A stretch of 64,000 nucleotides of DNA from VSJD01 sp964617825 (lineage in GTDB: Bacteria; Verrucomicrobiota; Kiritimatiellia; JAAZAB01): positions 1 to 64,000 of the forward strand of contig CAZTWL010000008.1 in NCBI GenBank assembly GCA_964617825.1, given 5' to 3'. The position numbers and the translations under genes were made by a program. This document shows positions 8,862 through 16,769 of this stretch, one piece after another. Position 1 is the stretch's first letter, and the number at the start of each line of letters is the position of its first letter. The notes under the pieces were generated by a model. It was given only the letters and a program-made list of their open reading frames with translations. It ran no database searches and was not told the origin of the DNA.

Positions 8862-9509
8862 TTAAATAATCCCCCGCTTTTTCAGATCAGCTTCTCGTTC
8901 GGTCGGCGTCATCTGATCGGCGGCTTTTGTTTGCGTACCTTGACTGCCGGCGTCTTTCGGCGGACTTCCGCCGCCATGACCTGTCGTATCCGCAAAGATC
9001 GCCTTATTCGCCGCTTTGAACCTTTCCATGATCGGCTTGACCAAGTCTTCCGCCTCCAGGTCATCGTCCTTGATCGCCGCCAATGCCTTTTCGAGCGCCA
9101 TGCGAGGGATTTCGGAGTCCAACCCGTCAACGAATTTCAATCCGGCCATGATCCTGCCGATCTTGCCGCCCCGGATCATCTGGCGCTTCTCCTGGTCGAG
9201 TTTGGCAAACGCGGCGTCCTTATCGGCCACCTGTTTTTTGAGCGTTTCAAGGGCGCGCGTTAGCTTTTCGATCTCCGGTTTGTTGGCATTTGCCTTTTCT
9301 TCGGCTTCAGCGCGAAGGGCCTCGATATCCGCCTGCATCTGCTGCAAGGCGGTCTCTTTTTCCTTCAATTTCGCTTCCGCCGATTTCCGGGCGGCGGCCG
9401 CCGTCGAGTTGAGAACTTTTTCGGCGTCGTATTCGCCAATAAAGGTCTTTTCCTCGTCAGTCAGCGTTTCGCCCTTGGCAACCTTCGAAAGAACAAATTT
9501 CAGATCCAT
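8862..9509 (-). CDS. Capsid scaffolding protein
   Basis: 215 residues, highly charged. Residues about 35-110 form a long heptad-rich Glu/Lys/Ala coiled coil (RKSAEAKLKEKETALQQM...), and the C-terminus is Gly/Lys-rich and basic. Size, composition and its place between portal and coat identify an internal scaffold that guides procapsid assembly. ATG with GAGGAT upstream. Confidence 0.75.
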   Translation of the reverse strand: MDLKFVLSKVAKGETLTDEEKTFIGEYDAEKVLNSTAAAARKSAEAKLKEKETALQQMQADIEALRAEAEEKANANKPEIEKLTRALETLKKQVADKDAAFAKLDQEKRQMIRGGKIGRIMAGLKFVDGLDSEIPRMALEKALAAIKDDDLEAEDLVKPIMERFKAANKAIFADTTGHGGGSPPKDAGSQGTQTKAADQMTPTEREADLKKRGII

Positions 9510-9579
9510 GGCTATATCCTCATGTTGTTACACGGCATGATGACCGCGAGCCCCGCGCAAACCGCCGGCGGGTATGGCG

Positions 9580-11052
9580 TTAAGTTTGGCTTTCACCTAT
9601 GGCCGGTTTGTCAATTGGCGGCGGCTTCTGGGTGTCAATTTCGGACATTATTTTCTGCTTCCGGGCCTCCGGTATCTTGACAACCCGGTCCAGAATGCCG
9701 ACCCCGGCGCGTTGAATCTCTTTGCGGGCTTCGTTCGGCAAGGTCAATTTCCCGATGTCAAGCAAGGTAGCCATTTCTTCGGCCACATCCCGAACATTGA
9801 AGGTCTTGCCGTAAACCGGCGTGTATTCCGAGAATGTCGAATCCAGGCGTTTCGATAGTCCAACGGCCTTTGTTTCACTTTCCTCCAGCAATACGGCCCG
9901 TTCTTTCAGGACCGCTTCCGGGTCAAGGTGATCCCATGCTTTAGACTCCGCGCTGGCAATCATCCGGCTATTCTCGCCCTGCGACATTGCCAGGCCGACA
10001 ATCTCAAACAGTTCCCGGCGGCGGCGCAGAATCTCATCCGGGATCGCCTTCAGGTCCGATGCGTTGGGCGTCAAGTAGCGTGTCTGCCCGTTGGCTTCGA
10101 GCGGTTCAAAGATGGGGTAGCGGAGTCCGCGGACCATCTCCATGACGCCTTCACCGCTGATCTTGAGCGCATCCATGAGCGTTTGGAGCATGCCATCCGG
10201 CAGGATCAACTGCGGAAACACGGCCTGAAACAGGTTTTCGCCGTGGACCGAATCGAGATTGAGCAAGCTGGCCTGGACGTTCTCCACATCATCAAACCAC
10301 CAGGGCGCTGCGGATGGATTGCCGACCGGAACGAATGCGACCTCATCGAGTGTGGAGGTAAAAGGTTCTTCCCTGGTGATTTTCCGGTCATCAGGATTGA
10401 GCCATAGCCGGACCCCACCGCCCCGCTGCCAAATAGTTCTCACTGGCCGATTGACAGCCGTCCGGGTGAAATCGGAATTGTCGTAAACCGACTGTTCGGT
10501 GATTACGAACCGAAGCTTGCCGGATGCATCGAAGTTCCAGTCAACAACCTCCTGGGGTTCCCACAACGACCAATAGACCCGGTCGCCGGACGCCTCTTTC
10601 TCGGCGACACTACGCTGGATCGGATTGCCTTGCGCGTCGCGTGGCAGACCATCCCGGTCAACGCTGATCCAGCACCAACGCGACGCCGTCACCAATTCAC
10701 TGGCGCGCGCCATAAATCCGGTGATCGAAACGCCGGTTCGCGTGGCATCGGCTATGAAACGCGGATCGGCATTAGCGCGGCGGACCTCAGTCGAGAAAAC
10801 GAATTGATTGATCTTCGCGGCAATACGGCTGGCATAGTTAATCAGAAAAGCCCGGTCAATTCGGCCATGATCGCCCTTGGACAAATTGCGCCCGGTCCAT
10901 GACGTATCGCTCTCGAATGGGAGCCGGGAAAGACGCGCCGTGATATACGGCCGGCCGCCGGCAACAGCCTGCAAGTTTAATTGGATTTGGTCGGCACGCG
11001 CGGAATGGATGATGTGCGAACGGGAAAGACGTGGATCTGTATTGTCTGACAT
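9580..11052 (-). CDS. Portal protein
   Basis: 490 residues. It has the size and motif order of phage portals: N-terminal basic segment, KINQFVF helix, a central YWSLWEPQEVVDW segment and a C-terminal helical part (ILRRRRELFEIVGLAMSQGE). It sits between terminase and scaffold as in most head modules. AGGAGG lies before the ATG. Its last codons encode a PPPIDKPAIG peptide whose DNA closely resembles the sequence just upstream of its own start (see the repeat entries). DUF4055-type portals are the closest match I can suggest. Confidence 0.75.
   Translation of the reverse strand: MSDNTDPRLSRSHIIHSARADQIQLNLQAVAGGRPYITARLSRLPFESDTSWTGRNLSKGDHGRIDRAFLINYASRIAAKINQFVFSTEVRRANADPRFIADATRTGVSITGFMARASELVTASRWCWISVDRDGLPRDAQGNPIQRSVAEKEASGDRVYWSLWEPQEVVDWNFDASGKLRFVITEQSVYDNSDFTRTAVNRPVRTIWQRGGGVRLWLNPDDRKITREEPFTSTLDEVAFVPVGNPSAAPWWFDDVENVQASLLNLDSVHGENLFQAVFPQLILPDGMLQTLMDALKISGEGVMEMVRGLRYPIFEPLEANGQTRYLTPNASDLKAIPDEILRRRRELFEIVGLAMSQGENSRMIASAESKAWDHLDPEAVLKERAVLLEESETKAVGLSKRLDSTFSEYTPVYGKTFNVRDVAEEMATLLDIGKLTLPNEARKEIQRAGVGILDRVVKIPEARKQKIMSEIDTQKPPPIDKPAIGESQT
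9594..9623 (-). repeat. Repeat copy 1, in the portal C-terminus
   Basis: Plus-strand core ACCTATGGCCGG..TGTCAA with a trailing TTGGCGGCGG. It encodes the last residues of the portal protein. Related copies lie at 11,064-11,093 and 14,572-14,592. Confidence 0.6.
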
Positions 11053-11063
11053 TCTGGCCTCCT

Positions 11064-11093
11064 ACCTATGGCCGGAATGTCAATTGGTGGGGG
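11064..11093 (-). repeat. Repeat copy 2, upstream of the portal start
   Basis: Plus-strand ACCTATGGCCGGAATGTCAA followed by TTGGTGGGGG. Against copy 1 only about four of 30 positions differ. Read on the minus strand it would still encode PPPIDIPAIG, almost the portal C-terminal peptide, though no gene uses that frame here. Confidence 0.65.
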
Positions 11094-11123
11094 GAATGCA
11101 GATTTATTTCGCATGTATTATGG

Positions 11124-11152
11124 TTGACGCTGAAATGGCAGTGCCATATCCT
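11124..11152 (+). promoter_or_regulatory. Sigma-70-type promoter for the GHKL cargo gene
   Basis: TTGACG (11,124-11,129) and TATCCT (11,147-11,152) are separated by exactly 17 bases, about 75 bases before the ATG at 11,229. It is the only plus-strand gene inside the prophage, so it needs its own promoter. Confidence 0.5.
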
Positions 11153-11228
11153 CTAATGAAAGAAAATAAACTCCCTTTAATATGAAATACGGAGAATTTA
11201 ACTATTCGATTTCAGAAAGGATTTGACA

Positions 11229-13196
11229 ATGCCAGACAATTGGGACCCTCTTGAGCTTAAAGGTTCAGACACAACCGAGATCGTTGCTGCTTCACGGAAA
11301 CGAGAAATTCGTAATATCCTTAAGTCCTACGTTGGCTTCTTCGATCCATTTTGCGAGCTCATCCAGAATTCCTTAGATGCCACTGATATGCGACAGCGCC
11401 TCTTGGGCGAGGGCGATTACACTAAAAAGATATGGATCACGATTAACCTAAAGGACAATATTCTTTCGGTAACCGATAATGGTATAGGTTTCGAACAAGA
11501 ACACTTCCGCATGTTCCTTACGCCAAGCATCTCATTCAAAAATTCAAAGGATACCAGGGGCAACAAGGGCGTTGGAGCAACATATCTCGCATACGGATTC
11601 AATTATCTTCAAATGGGCACAAAGACACCTGACTTCTCTATGGTTGCTGAAATACAGAGGGGACGCGAGTGGGTAGACGACGATGCGGCAACGGTCGCAA
11701 GACCAGTTGTAAAGCCCTCCACGGACTCACTTGATCCACAGTTCACTTCTGTCGACCGAGGATCTACTTTTTCTCTCCGTTTCATAGGCTCTGTCCGCCC
11801 AAAGGACCTCGGCTGGATCAACGCTACTGACGCGTACCAATGGAAGACATTGCTCCTTGTCAAAACACCGCTTGGTCAGGTGATTAAGGAGGCGGAGGCG
11901 CCGGATACCACTTTTACCCTTCGGGTTATTGATCGCACCGGAATATCTACTGAACTGGTTGACAACAAATGCCGATATGTGTTTCCGCATACCGTCATTA
12001 AAGCATGTGCATGTCTATCAGATATACTAACACAACAGCAGCGATTGATTTCACTGGGACGTGACTCAAGCAAACTTCCAGCCAAATACAAGCGGCTCAA
12101 TGCCATCTATGATGAATGGAATACTGAATCGCTCAAGGCATTGAATCTCTCTGAAGAGGAGAAGACCTTTCTAGAAACCTACTCTGTCTGGGCATATGCC
12201 TTCTTTTGCTACTCAGCACCAAAAGTTCTTGATAAGTTCAGCGATGACATCGCAAAACTGAGGAGAGGGCAACGGATTATTCGTGGCGGGCTGCAACTTG
12301 CTACAAACACTATGCCGCAGGGCGAATTAATCACTATTCCTCTAACATCAAACATAGGGTACCAAAACCAGGCTCACATTATTGTACATCTTACAAATGC
12401 TGATCCTGATTTAGGTCGCAAAGGATTCCAGCCCGAATTGCAACGGTTGGGCGAGAAGATTGCTGTCGGCTTGGTCACGAAGTTGAAACAATGGCGACAT
12501 CTCTTGCTAACAGACCGCGGACCAGGCGGAACACATACAGAGGAGCTTGCGCTTGATGATTGGGTTACTAAGCAGAAAGAGTATGAGCAGTCTCATCCTA
12601 TAAGATTAGCAAACGAGCACTTCTTCATTCCTATCAACGAAATATCATTGACTGCCGAACCAAATTCTGAGCAGGACGTGGTTGCTCTTTTTAACCAACT
12701 AGTTGCAGGCGGTGTTATTCGAGGAATTCGCATGATGGCTACAAGTAGCCATCAGCAATATGATGGTTTATATAGGTTCCACCTCCGGCCCCCTCTTTCA
12801 AATCATTTGTTTGACGAACAAAGAAACCCCCTCGGCATTGAAAGCACGCCTAGTCCTGAGAACTTCGTCTCTAAGCCATATGTGCTCGAATTTAAGCACT
12901 GTTTCGATGCCCTTATCTCAGACTTTGAGAATGAGGAGAAATCCGAATCATCTGTAAACCTTGCTGTCGTTTGGGAGATGGGGCAGCGTTTCCGAGAGAG
13001 GTATCAGGCCGTCTCCTTACTCATTCCTGACAACAGACATCTCCGACAGTTCCATGGCCTTACGCATGAGTTACATGACGACCACACTGGCGAAAAAAGA
13101 ATGGATGTTATTGTTTTAAAAGATCTTGTTGACTATTTGAATAATCGCGATTCTGAATTACTGAACCAACAGCATCTCTACGGTGAGCCAGACTGA
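11229..13196 (+). CDS. GHKL-type ATPase, candidate defence cargo gene
   Basis: 655 residues. The N-terminal third carries the GHKL (Hsp90/MORC/histidine-kinase) ATP site: N-box ELIQNSLDA (about 43-51), DNGIGF (83-88) and the glycine lid GNKGVGATYLAYGF (111-124). The rest is unassigned and has no kinase H-box or membrane segment. The ATG at 11,229 has AAAGGA upstream; a TTG six bases before it is less likely. The gene stands alone on the plus strand between terminase and portal, two genes normally adjacent, and is visibly richer in A and T than its neighbours. That is the signature of a late-acquired cargo gene. Large GHKL ATPases occur in several anti-phage systems; the specific role here is unknown. 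Confidence 0.75.
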   Translation: MPDNWDPLELKGSDTTEIVAASRKREIRNILKSYVGFFDPFCELIQNSLDATDMRQRLLGEGDYTKKIWITINLKDNILSVTDNGIGFEQEHFRMFLTPSISFKNSKDTRGNKGVGATYLAYGFNYLQMGTKTPDFSMVAEIQRGREWVDDDAATVARPVVKPSTDSLDPQFTSVDRGSTFSLRFIGSVRPKDLGWINATDAYQWKTLLLVKTPLGQVIKEAEAPDTTFTLRVIDRTGISTELVDNKCRYVFPHTVIKACACLSDILTQQQRLISLGRDSSKLPAKYKRLNAIYDEWNTESLKALNLSEEEKTFLETYSVWAYAFFCYSAPKVLDKFSDDIAKLRRGQRIIRGGLQLATNTMPQGELITIPLTSNIGYQNQAHIIVHLTNADPDLGRKGFQPELQRLGEKIAVGLVTKLKQWRHLLLTDRGPGGTHTEELALDDWVTKQKEYEQSHPIRLANEHFFIPINEISLTAEPNSEQDVVALFNQLVAGGVIRGIRMMATSSHQQYDGLYRFHLRPPLSNHLFDEQRNPLGIESTPSPENFVSKPYVLEFKHCFDALISDFENEEKSESSVNLAVVWEMGQRFRERYQAVSLLIPDNRHLRQFHGLTHELHDDHTGEKRMDVIVLKDLVDYLNNRDSELLNQQHLYGEPD

Positions 13197-13285
13197 AACA
13201 AGCATATTGTTTCAACTTGCCAATATTATCGCGCGATACGTTTTTCCTTTGGCTCTGCGCGCACTTTTTCCCTAACATTATTGTC

Positions 13286-14572
13286 TCATTTCATACTTAT
13301 TAGACCGGGAATGGCAATGCCTCCGCTGCGGCCCTGGTCGAGTTTCATGACCATGTAGCGGATCGGGTCCATGGCATGGTCCCGGTCTTTGATCGGCGCT
13401 TCCTTGGCGTTCCGGCCGTCAACTGCCGGCTGCCATGCGTAATCAAAAAACTCGCTGATCGTTTCCGGACAGCAATCGCACACAATCAGCCGCGGCCGAC
13501 CATCCGCTTGAACTTTCAGGCGCTCTTTAACCGCCTTGATGCCTGTTTCGACATTCTTGCTGGCGCGTTGGGTCCTGATCCCGGCCTCATGGAGCGTGGC
13601 ACGGTCCTCGGCGTCATGGTCTGCCACAGTCCACCGGTAGCAAGTTTCCCTGGCCTCCGCCGCATTGATCGCCTTGGCATGTACCTGGACGGTCTGCCGG
13701 GCGATATAACGTTCCCGGTATATCCAGAGCCGCCCATCCGGGTCTATCGCGCCCCAGAGGCATACAAATGGATTGGTATAGCCGAAATCAATTCCACGAC
13801 ACTTATCCCAACTCTGCCAGCCGGCAGGCATAAGGCCTTTATGAATGTGAATATTCTCATCAAATTCACTGTAAACTGCGCCTTCGCCTTCACACCAGAC
13901 GCCATCCAGCATCCGGCGCCGCTGGGTGCCAGTCATGGCCTTCAGCGTATCGAGAAAGTCCTTGCTCAAATATGGGTTATCGAGGGGTGTCCAATGCTGG
14001 CTTGACCAGATATCGGCATCCGGCAGGGGGTCGCCCGTTTCGGGGTTCTGATGGAGAATTCCGGCCTTGTAGAGCCAATGGCGTTGACTCTTGGGATTAC
14101 AGTCGAAAATCGCCTTATGGGACGGTGCGCCTTCGACAACTTGTGCGAGCCGGGAAAGCACCGTCTGAACGGTGGGCCAGCTTATTTGCGTAGCCTCATT
14201 GAAAAAGATATGGAGGTATTCCGTGCCGAGAATCTTGTCAACCCGCTCCTGATCATCGAATCCATCCACGCGAATCAGGGAGCCGTTGGCATGCCGGATT
14301 TCAAGATCGCTTTCCAGCAATTTGAAGTCGGGCCGGCCGCGAAGCATCTTGACGAGACTATCCGACCAGAGGCTTTTCTCCGCCGCGATGCGGGTGCGCC
14401 GCGCCATCAGGATACGCGCGCCGGGATAGGTAGCGGCCTGGACGCAGAGCCAGGCCAGGATGACATCGGTTTTGCCGGACCGTGCGCCGCCATAGAAAAG
14501 GTGGCGGCGTAATTCCGGCCGTTCGAGGTGATTATGCCATGCAATATTCTGTTTTGGTGTGAGTGTGATCAC
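13286..14572 (-). CDS. Large terminase subunit (TerL)
   Basis: 428 residues. Walker A GGARSGKT (about 28-35), a Walker B-like LHIFFNEATQ segment near 115-125, and a C-terminal RNase H-like nuclease domain opening with GIDFGYTNPFVCLW and containing TVADHDAED. It packages DNA into the prohead by ATP-driven translocation and cuts concatemers. The apparent start is a GTG at 14,572; the repeated 20-base element lies immediately upstream. Length is normal for the family. The next head gene, the portal, is separated from it by the inserted GHKL gene. Confidence 0.85.
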   Translation of the reverse strand: MITLTPKQNIAWHNHLERPELRRHLFYGGARSGKTDVILAWLCVQAATYPGARILMARRTRIAAEKSLWSDSLVKMLRGRPDFKLLESDLEIRHANGSLIRVDGFDDQERVDKILGTEYLHIFFNEATQISWPTVQTVLSRLAQVVEGAPSHKAIFDCNPKSQRHWLYKAGILHQNPETGDPLPDADIWSSQHWTPLDNPYLSKDFLDTLKAMTGTQRRRMLDGVWCEGEGAVYSEFDENIHIHKGLMPAGWQSWDKCRGIDFGYTNPFVCLWGAIDPDGRLWIYRERYIARQTVQVHAKAINAAEARETCYRWTVADHDAEDRATLHEAGIRTQRASKNVETGIKAVKERLKVQADGRPRLIVCDCCPETISEFFDYAWQPAVDGRNAKEAPIKDRDHAMDPIRYMVMKLDQGRSGGIAIPGLISMK

Positions 14573-14592
14573 ACCTATGGCCGGAATGTCAA
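14572..14592 (-). repeat. Repeat copy 3, upstream of the TerL start
   Basis: Plus-strand ACCTATGGCCGGAATGTCAA, identical over 20 bases to copy 2. It ends directly at the TerL GTG. Copies 2 and 3 therefore bracket the TerL-plus-GHKL segment. Confidence 0.65.
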
Positions 14593-14618
14593 GCGGGAGG
14601 ATTCATTACGTCGGCGAT

Positions 14619-14999
14619 TCAGTCGTCAACATGCCTGTAATGCTTCTTGGCAAACGCCCTGCTCATTGGCGAAGTTGAGTTCACTATTTCCTTACCCATG
14701 TATTCGATATGGTAATCGGCGCCTAGATACCGCTTGAGGTCTATCGCCAACGATAACCCATAGGCATCAAAATATTCTTGATCAATGCTGTCTTTTCCAG
14801 CACGGCGGGGTTCCTGCGCATTGTACCATTGCGTCCAGACCTCAAATCGGTCAATGAGCCATTTTGGGATGGAAAATATTTCATATGATGCATTGCGACC
14901 GGCGGTCTTCTGAAAAGGATTATCCAAGACCCAAATCCCAGTGCTATCCCAGTCGAGATCGACCCTGATATATGCCTTCCGTTCGTTCATTTTTTCCAT
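14619..14999 (-). CDS. Hypothetical phage protein, 126 aa
   Basis: 126 residues, soluble, acidic-aromatic (RVDLDWDSTGIWVLDNPF near the start, LKRYLGADYHIEYMGKEI near the end). It looks like an authentic protein by composition, but I recognise no family. A second in-frame ATG three codons in is equally possible. It lies just upstream of TerL and could be part of the same transcript; immunity-type or accessory roles are open. Confidence 0.5.
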   Translation of the reverse strand: MEKMNERKAYIRVDLDWDSTGIWVLDNPFQKTAGRNASYEIFSIPKWLIDRFEVWTQWYNAQEPRRAGKDSIDQEYFDAYGLSLAIDLKRYLGADYHIEYMGKEIVNSTSPMSRAFAKKHYRHVDD

Positions 15000-15222
15000 T
15001 ATGATGGCAAGACGAGCCTCAAACCATTAACGATTAGTGTCCTCCTTCCTATTCATTTGTCAATACCAACCCGCAAAGCGATAAAATAAACACCACCTTT
15101 AAAGCGTTTAACGGCAAACTCGTTGAGCCGAGCCAATCTTAAGCGTGTCATATCAACTGCTCACAATTAGCGAGCGGTTTATTAATTGTCATCGAGTGCG
15201 ACACTCTATAGTCTTTAAGCAG

Positions 15223-15284
15223 TGCGGAGGCTTTCGTTTCGGACGTTACGCCCTCGGGTCGCAAGGCATGAGGGTTCCTCCGCA
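15223..15284. ncRNA. Structured repeat unit A
   Basis: An 8-bp stem TGCGGAGG/CCTCCGCA encloses the core TCGTTTCGGACGT, then an inner hairpin (CCCTC/GAGGG) and a GGCATGAGG segment. The core is shared with units B and C while the outer stem sequence is different in each, the pattern expected of an RNA whose pairing rather than sequence is kept. Strand of transcription is unknown; neighbours are on the minus strand. Confidence 0.5.
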
Positions 15285-15333
15285 TGAATTTGCTTTTTGC
15301 GACTAACTTTGAGACAATTTGCGTCGTTCGAGT

Positions 15334-15411
15334 GGCATGTATGCCGGGGTCGTTTCGGACGTACCACGGCGGGCGCAAACATCGGTTTGCGATGCCTCCC
15401 GGCTTCATGCC
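15334..15411. ncRNA. Structured repeat unit B
   Basis: Outer stems GGCATG/CATGCC and GCCGGG/CCCGGC enclose the core TCGTTTCGGACGT and an inner 7-bp hairpin CGCAAAC/GTTTGCG, followed by ATGCC. Architecture matches units A and C. Confidence 0.5.
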
Positions 15412-15413
15412 GC

Positions 15414-15505
15414 TTTTCAATAGCGCGACCCGAGTCGTTTTGGACGTTCAGCAGAAGGCCGATGGCAACATCGGCATGAGGCGTCGGGCAACGCGCTATT
15501 GAAAA
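15414..15505. ncRNA. Structured repeat unit C
   Basis: A perfect 14-bp inverted repeat (TTTTCAATAGCGCG at 15,414-15,427 and its complement at 15,492-15,505) encloses a second stem CCCGA/TCGGG, the core TCGTTTTGGACGT, and a 7-bp hairpin GCCGATG/CATCGGC closed by the GNRA loop GCAA, then ATGAGG. This is the best-defined of the three units. The wider stretch 15,000-15,718 has no convincing gene; the open frames there have no protein-like composition. Confidence 0.55.
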
Positions 15506-15718
15506 CACCTCTTTTATGTCAGCGCGACATATACCATGCCAGCCACAATCTTCAGGTAGAGCCAGAACATGATCCCGATGTTGTGCAGGCAAACCGCAAG
15601 ACTTTCCTTATCGTGTTTGCGCGCTATTTCGCGCCTGACCTCGGCATGAATTCCGGCAATGGTGGTATGTAGTGCTGGCCAGTCCTACTGTGGTGGCTTT
15701 GGCAGGATTATCCTTATT

Positions 15719-16153
15719 CTATTTGAATTCAACAATTCCCGACTCGCGCATACTGTAGGGCTCGTCGCCGATGATGACGTGATCCAGAATTTGAATGCCG
15801 ATGATTTTGCCTGCATCGATCATTTTCCGCGTGATTTGGATATCTTCTGCCGATGGGGTCGTGTCGCCACTCGGGTGGTTATGAACCATGATGAGCGCAA
15901 CGGCATTTTCGATGATTGCGCCGCGGAAGATTTCCCGCGCATGGAGCAGGCTTGAATTGGCAAGGCCCAACGTCACCAAGTGCCGGTTGATAACTTTATT
16001 CCTTGAATTCAGCGTCAACACATGCATGGACTCCTGGGCCAGTTCGCGCATATCGGCGCAAGCTGTCGCCACCTCTGCCGGACTTCTACACACCTCGCCT
16101 TTTCTTTCTTTGACAGTCAATGGAAGCTGGATTATTGCTATTTGATAATTCAT
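15719..16153 (-). CDS. RadC-family JAB-domain protein
   Basis: 144 residues from the ATG at 16,153 (AAAGGA upstream). The C-terminal half is a RadC/MPN domain with the metal motif HNHPSGDTTPSAEDIQIT. It is shorter than cellular RadC and lacks the N-terminal HhH part, as is common for mobile-element RadC proteins. The biochemical function of RadC is not settled; mobile-element copies are often linked to DNA processing or anti-restriction. It lies 44 bases after the phosphoribosyltransferase gene and is probably cotranscribed. Confidence 0.85.
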   Translation of the reverse strand: MNYQIAIIQLPLTVKERKGEVCRSPAEVATACADMRELAQESMHVLTLNSRNKVINRHLVTLGLANSSLLHAREIFRGAIIENAVALIMVHNHPSGDTTPSAEDIQITRKMIDAGKIIGIQILDHVIIGDEPYSMRESGIVEFK

Positions 16154-16197
16154 GGGGTCCTTTCTGCGCGTGTATGGCATGCGCGCCCCGCCTTGTT

Positions 16198-16758
16198 TCA
16201 TGATGCTTTACGCGCATTTTGCAGGCACACGCTTTGCCATGCGTCCGTGAACGTGAGCCCGCGACCGAATCCGCCTAACGCGGCTTTGCACGCCTCCATC
16301 GTGCGACCGCTTGTTGTTGTGTTGTCTACAAACCAAATCGAGTTGGCCGGAATCATCTTTTTTACTTTCCGGCAGATGCAATGCTCGGCAATGGTCAACG
16401 GTGGCTTGCCAGCTTTGTGCCGATTGCATGAAGACTCAACTACCCGCAACCTGCCAAGCACGTCGGCCACGGTGGCGCCGCCTTCGACGCAAGGGGCGAT
16501 TGCCTGACATAGCCGCAAGTTGGCGCTGGTGTCGCCGGTATGGTTTGGGACTGGAATAAGGCAACACGGTCCTTGAATGAGCGCTGCCATTTCTCGGGCT
16601 GCGATATCAATTCCGGCCTGCGGGCAGGTGGGCTCTTTAAGGAGATATGAAAGCGCGCGGATTTCCATTTCAGCACTGGTCAATGGTCGGGTTCTGGGAC
16701 TGACATACAGGCGCGCCGAGCGGATCTGCATTTCCGGAATCGTTGTTTTGATGAGCAT
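16198..16758 (-). CDS. ComF-like phosphoribosyltransferase
   Basis: 186 residues. The PRPP-binding motif reads IWFVDNTTTSGRTMEAC (around 145-160), matching the hydrophobic-Asp-...-T-S/T-G-x-T loop of type I phosphoribosyltransferases. Cys residues upstream (CLIPVPNH, CICRKV) resemble ComF-type proteins used in DNA uptake or processing. The ATG at 16,758 is chosen because AGGAGGG lies 6 bases upstream; the frame is open for 62 more codons into GC-rich sequence, but that extension is not protein-like. Substrate unknown. Confidence 0.7.
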   Translation of the reverse strand: MLIKTTIPEMQIRSARLYVSPRTRPLTSAEMEIRALSYLLKEPTCPQAGIDIAAREMAALIQGPCCLIPVPNHTGDTSANLRLCQAIAPCVEGGATVADVLGRLRVVESSCNRHKAGKPPLTIAEHCICRKVKKMIPANSIWFVDNTTTSGRTMEACKAALGGFGRGLTFTDAWQSVCLQNARKAS

Positions 16759-16769
16759 TTTGAGCCCTC

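Noticed and set aside
15223..15505. Hammerhead or other small self-cleaving ribozyme, CRISPR array, or integron attC sites
   Set aside because: No CUGANGA/GAAA pairing for hammerhead on either strand; the units have unrelated stems and uneven spacing unlike CRISPR; the attC core ends are not present.
15215..15592. 125-codon minus-strand ORF over the hairpin units
   Set aside because: Composition is not protein-like and the frame crosses all three structured units.
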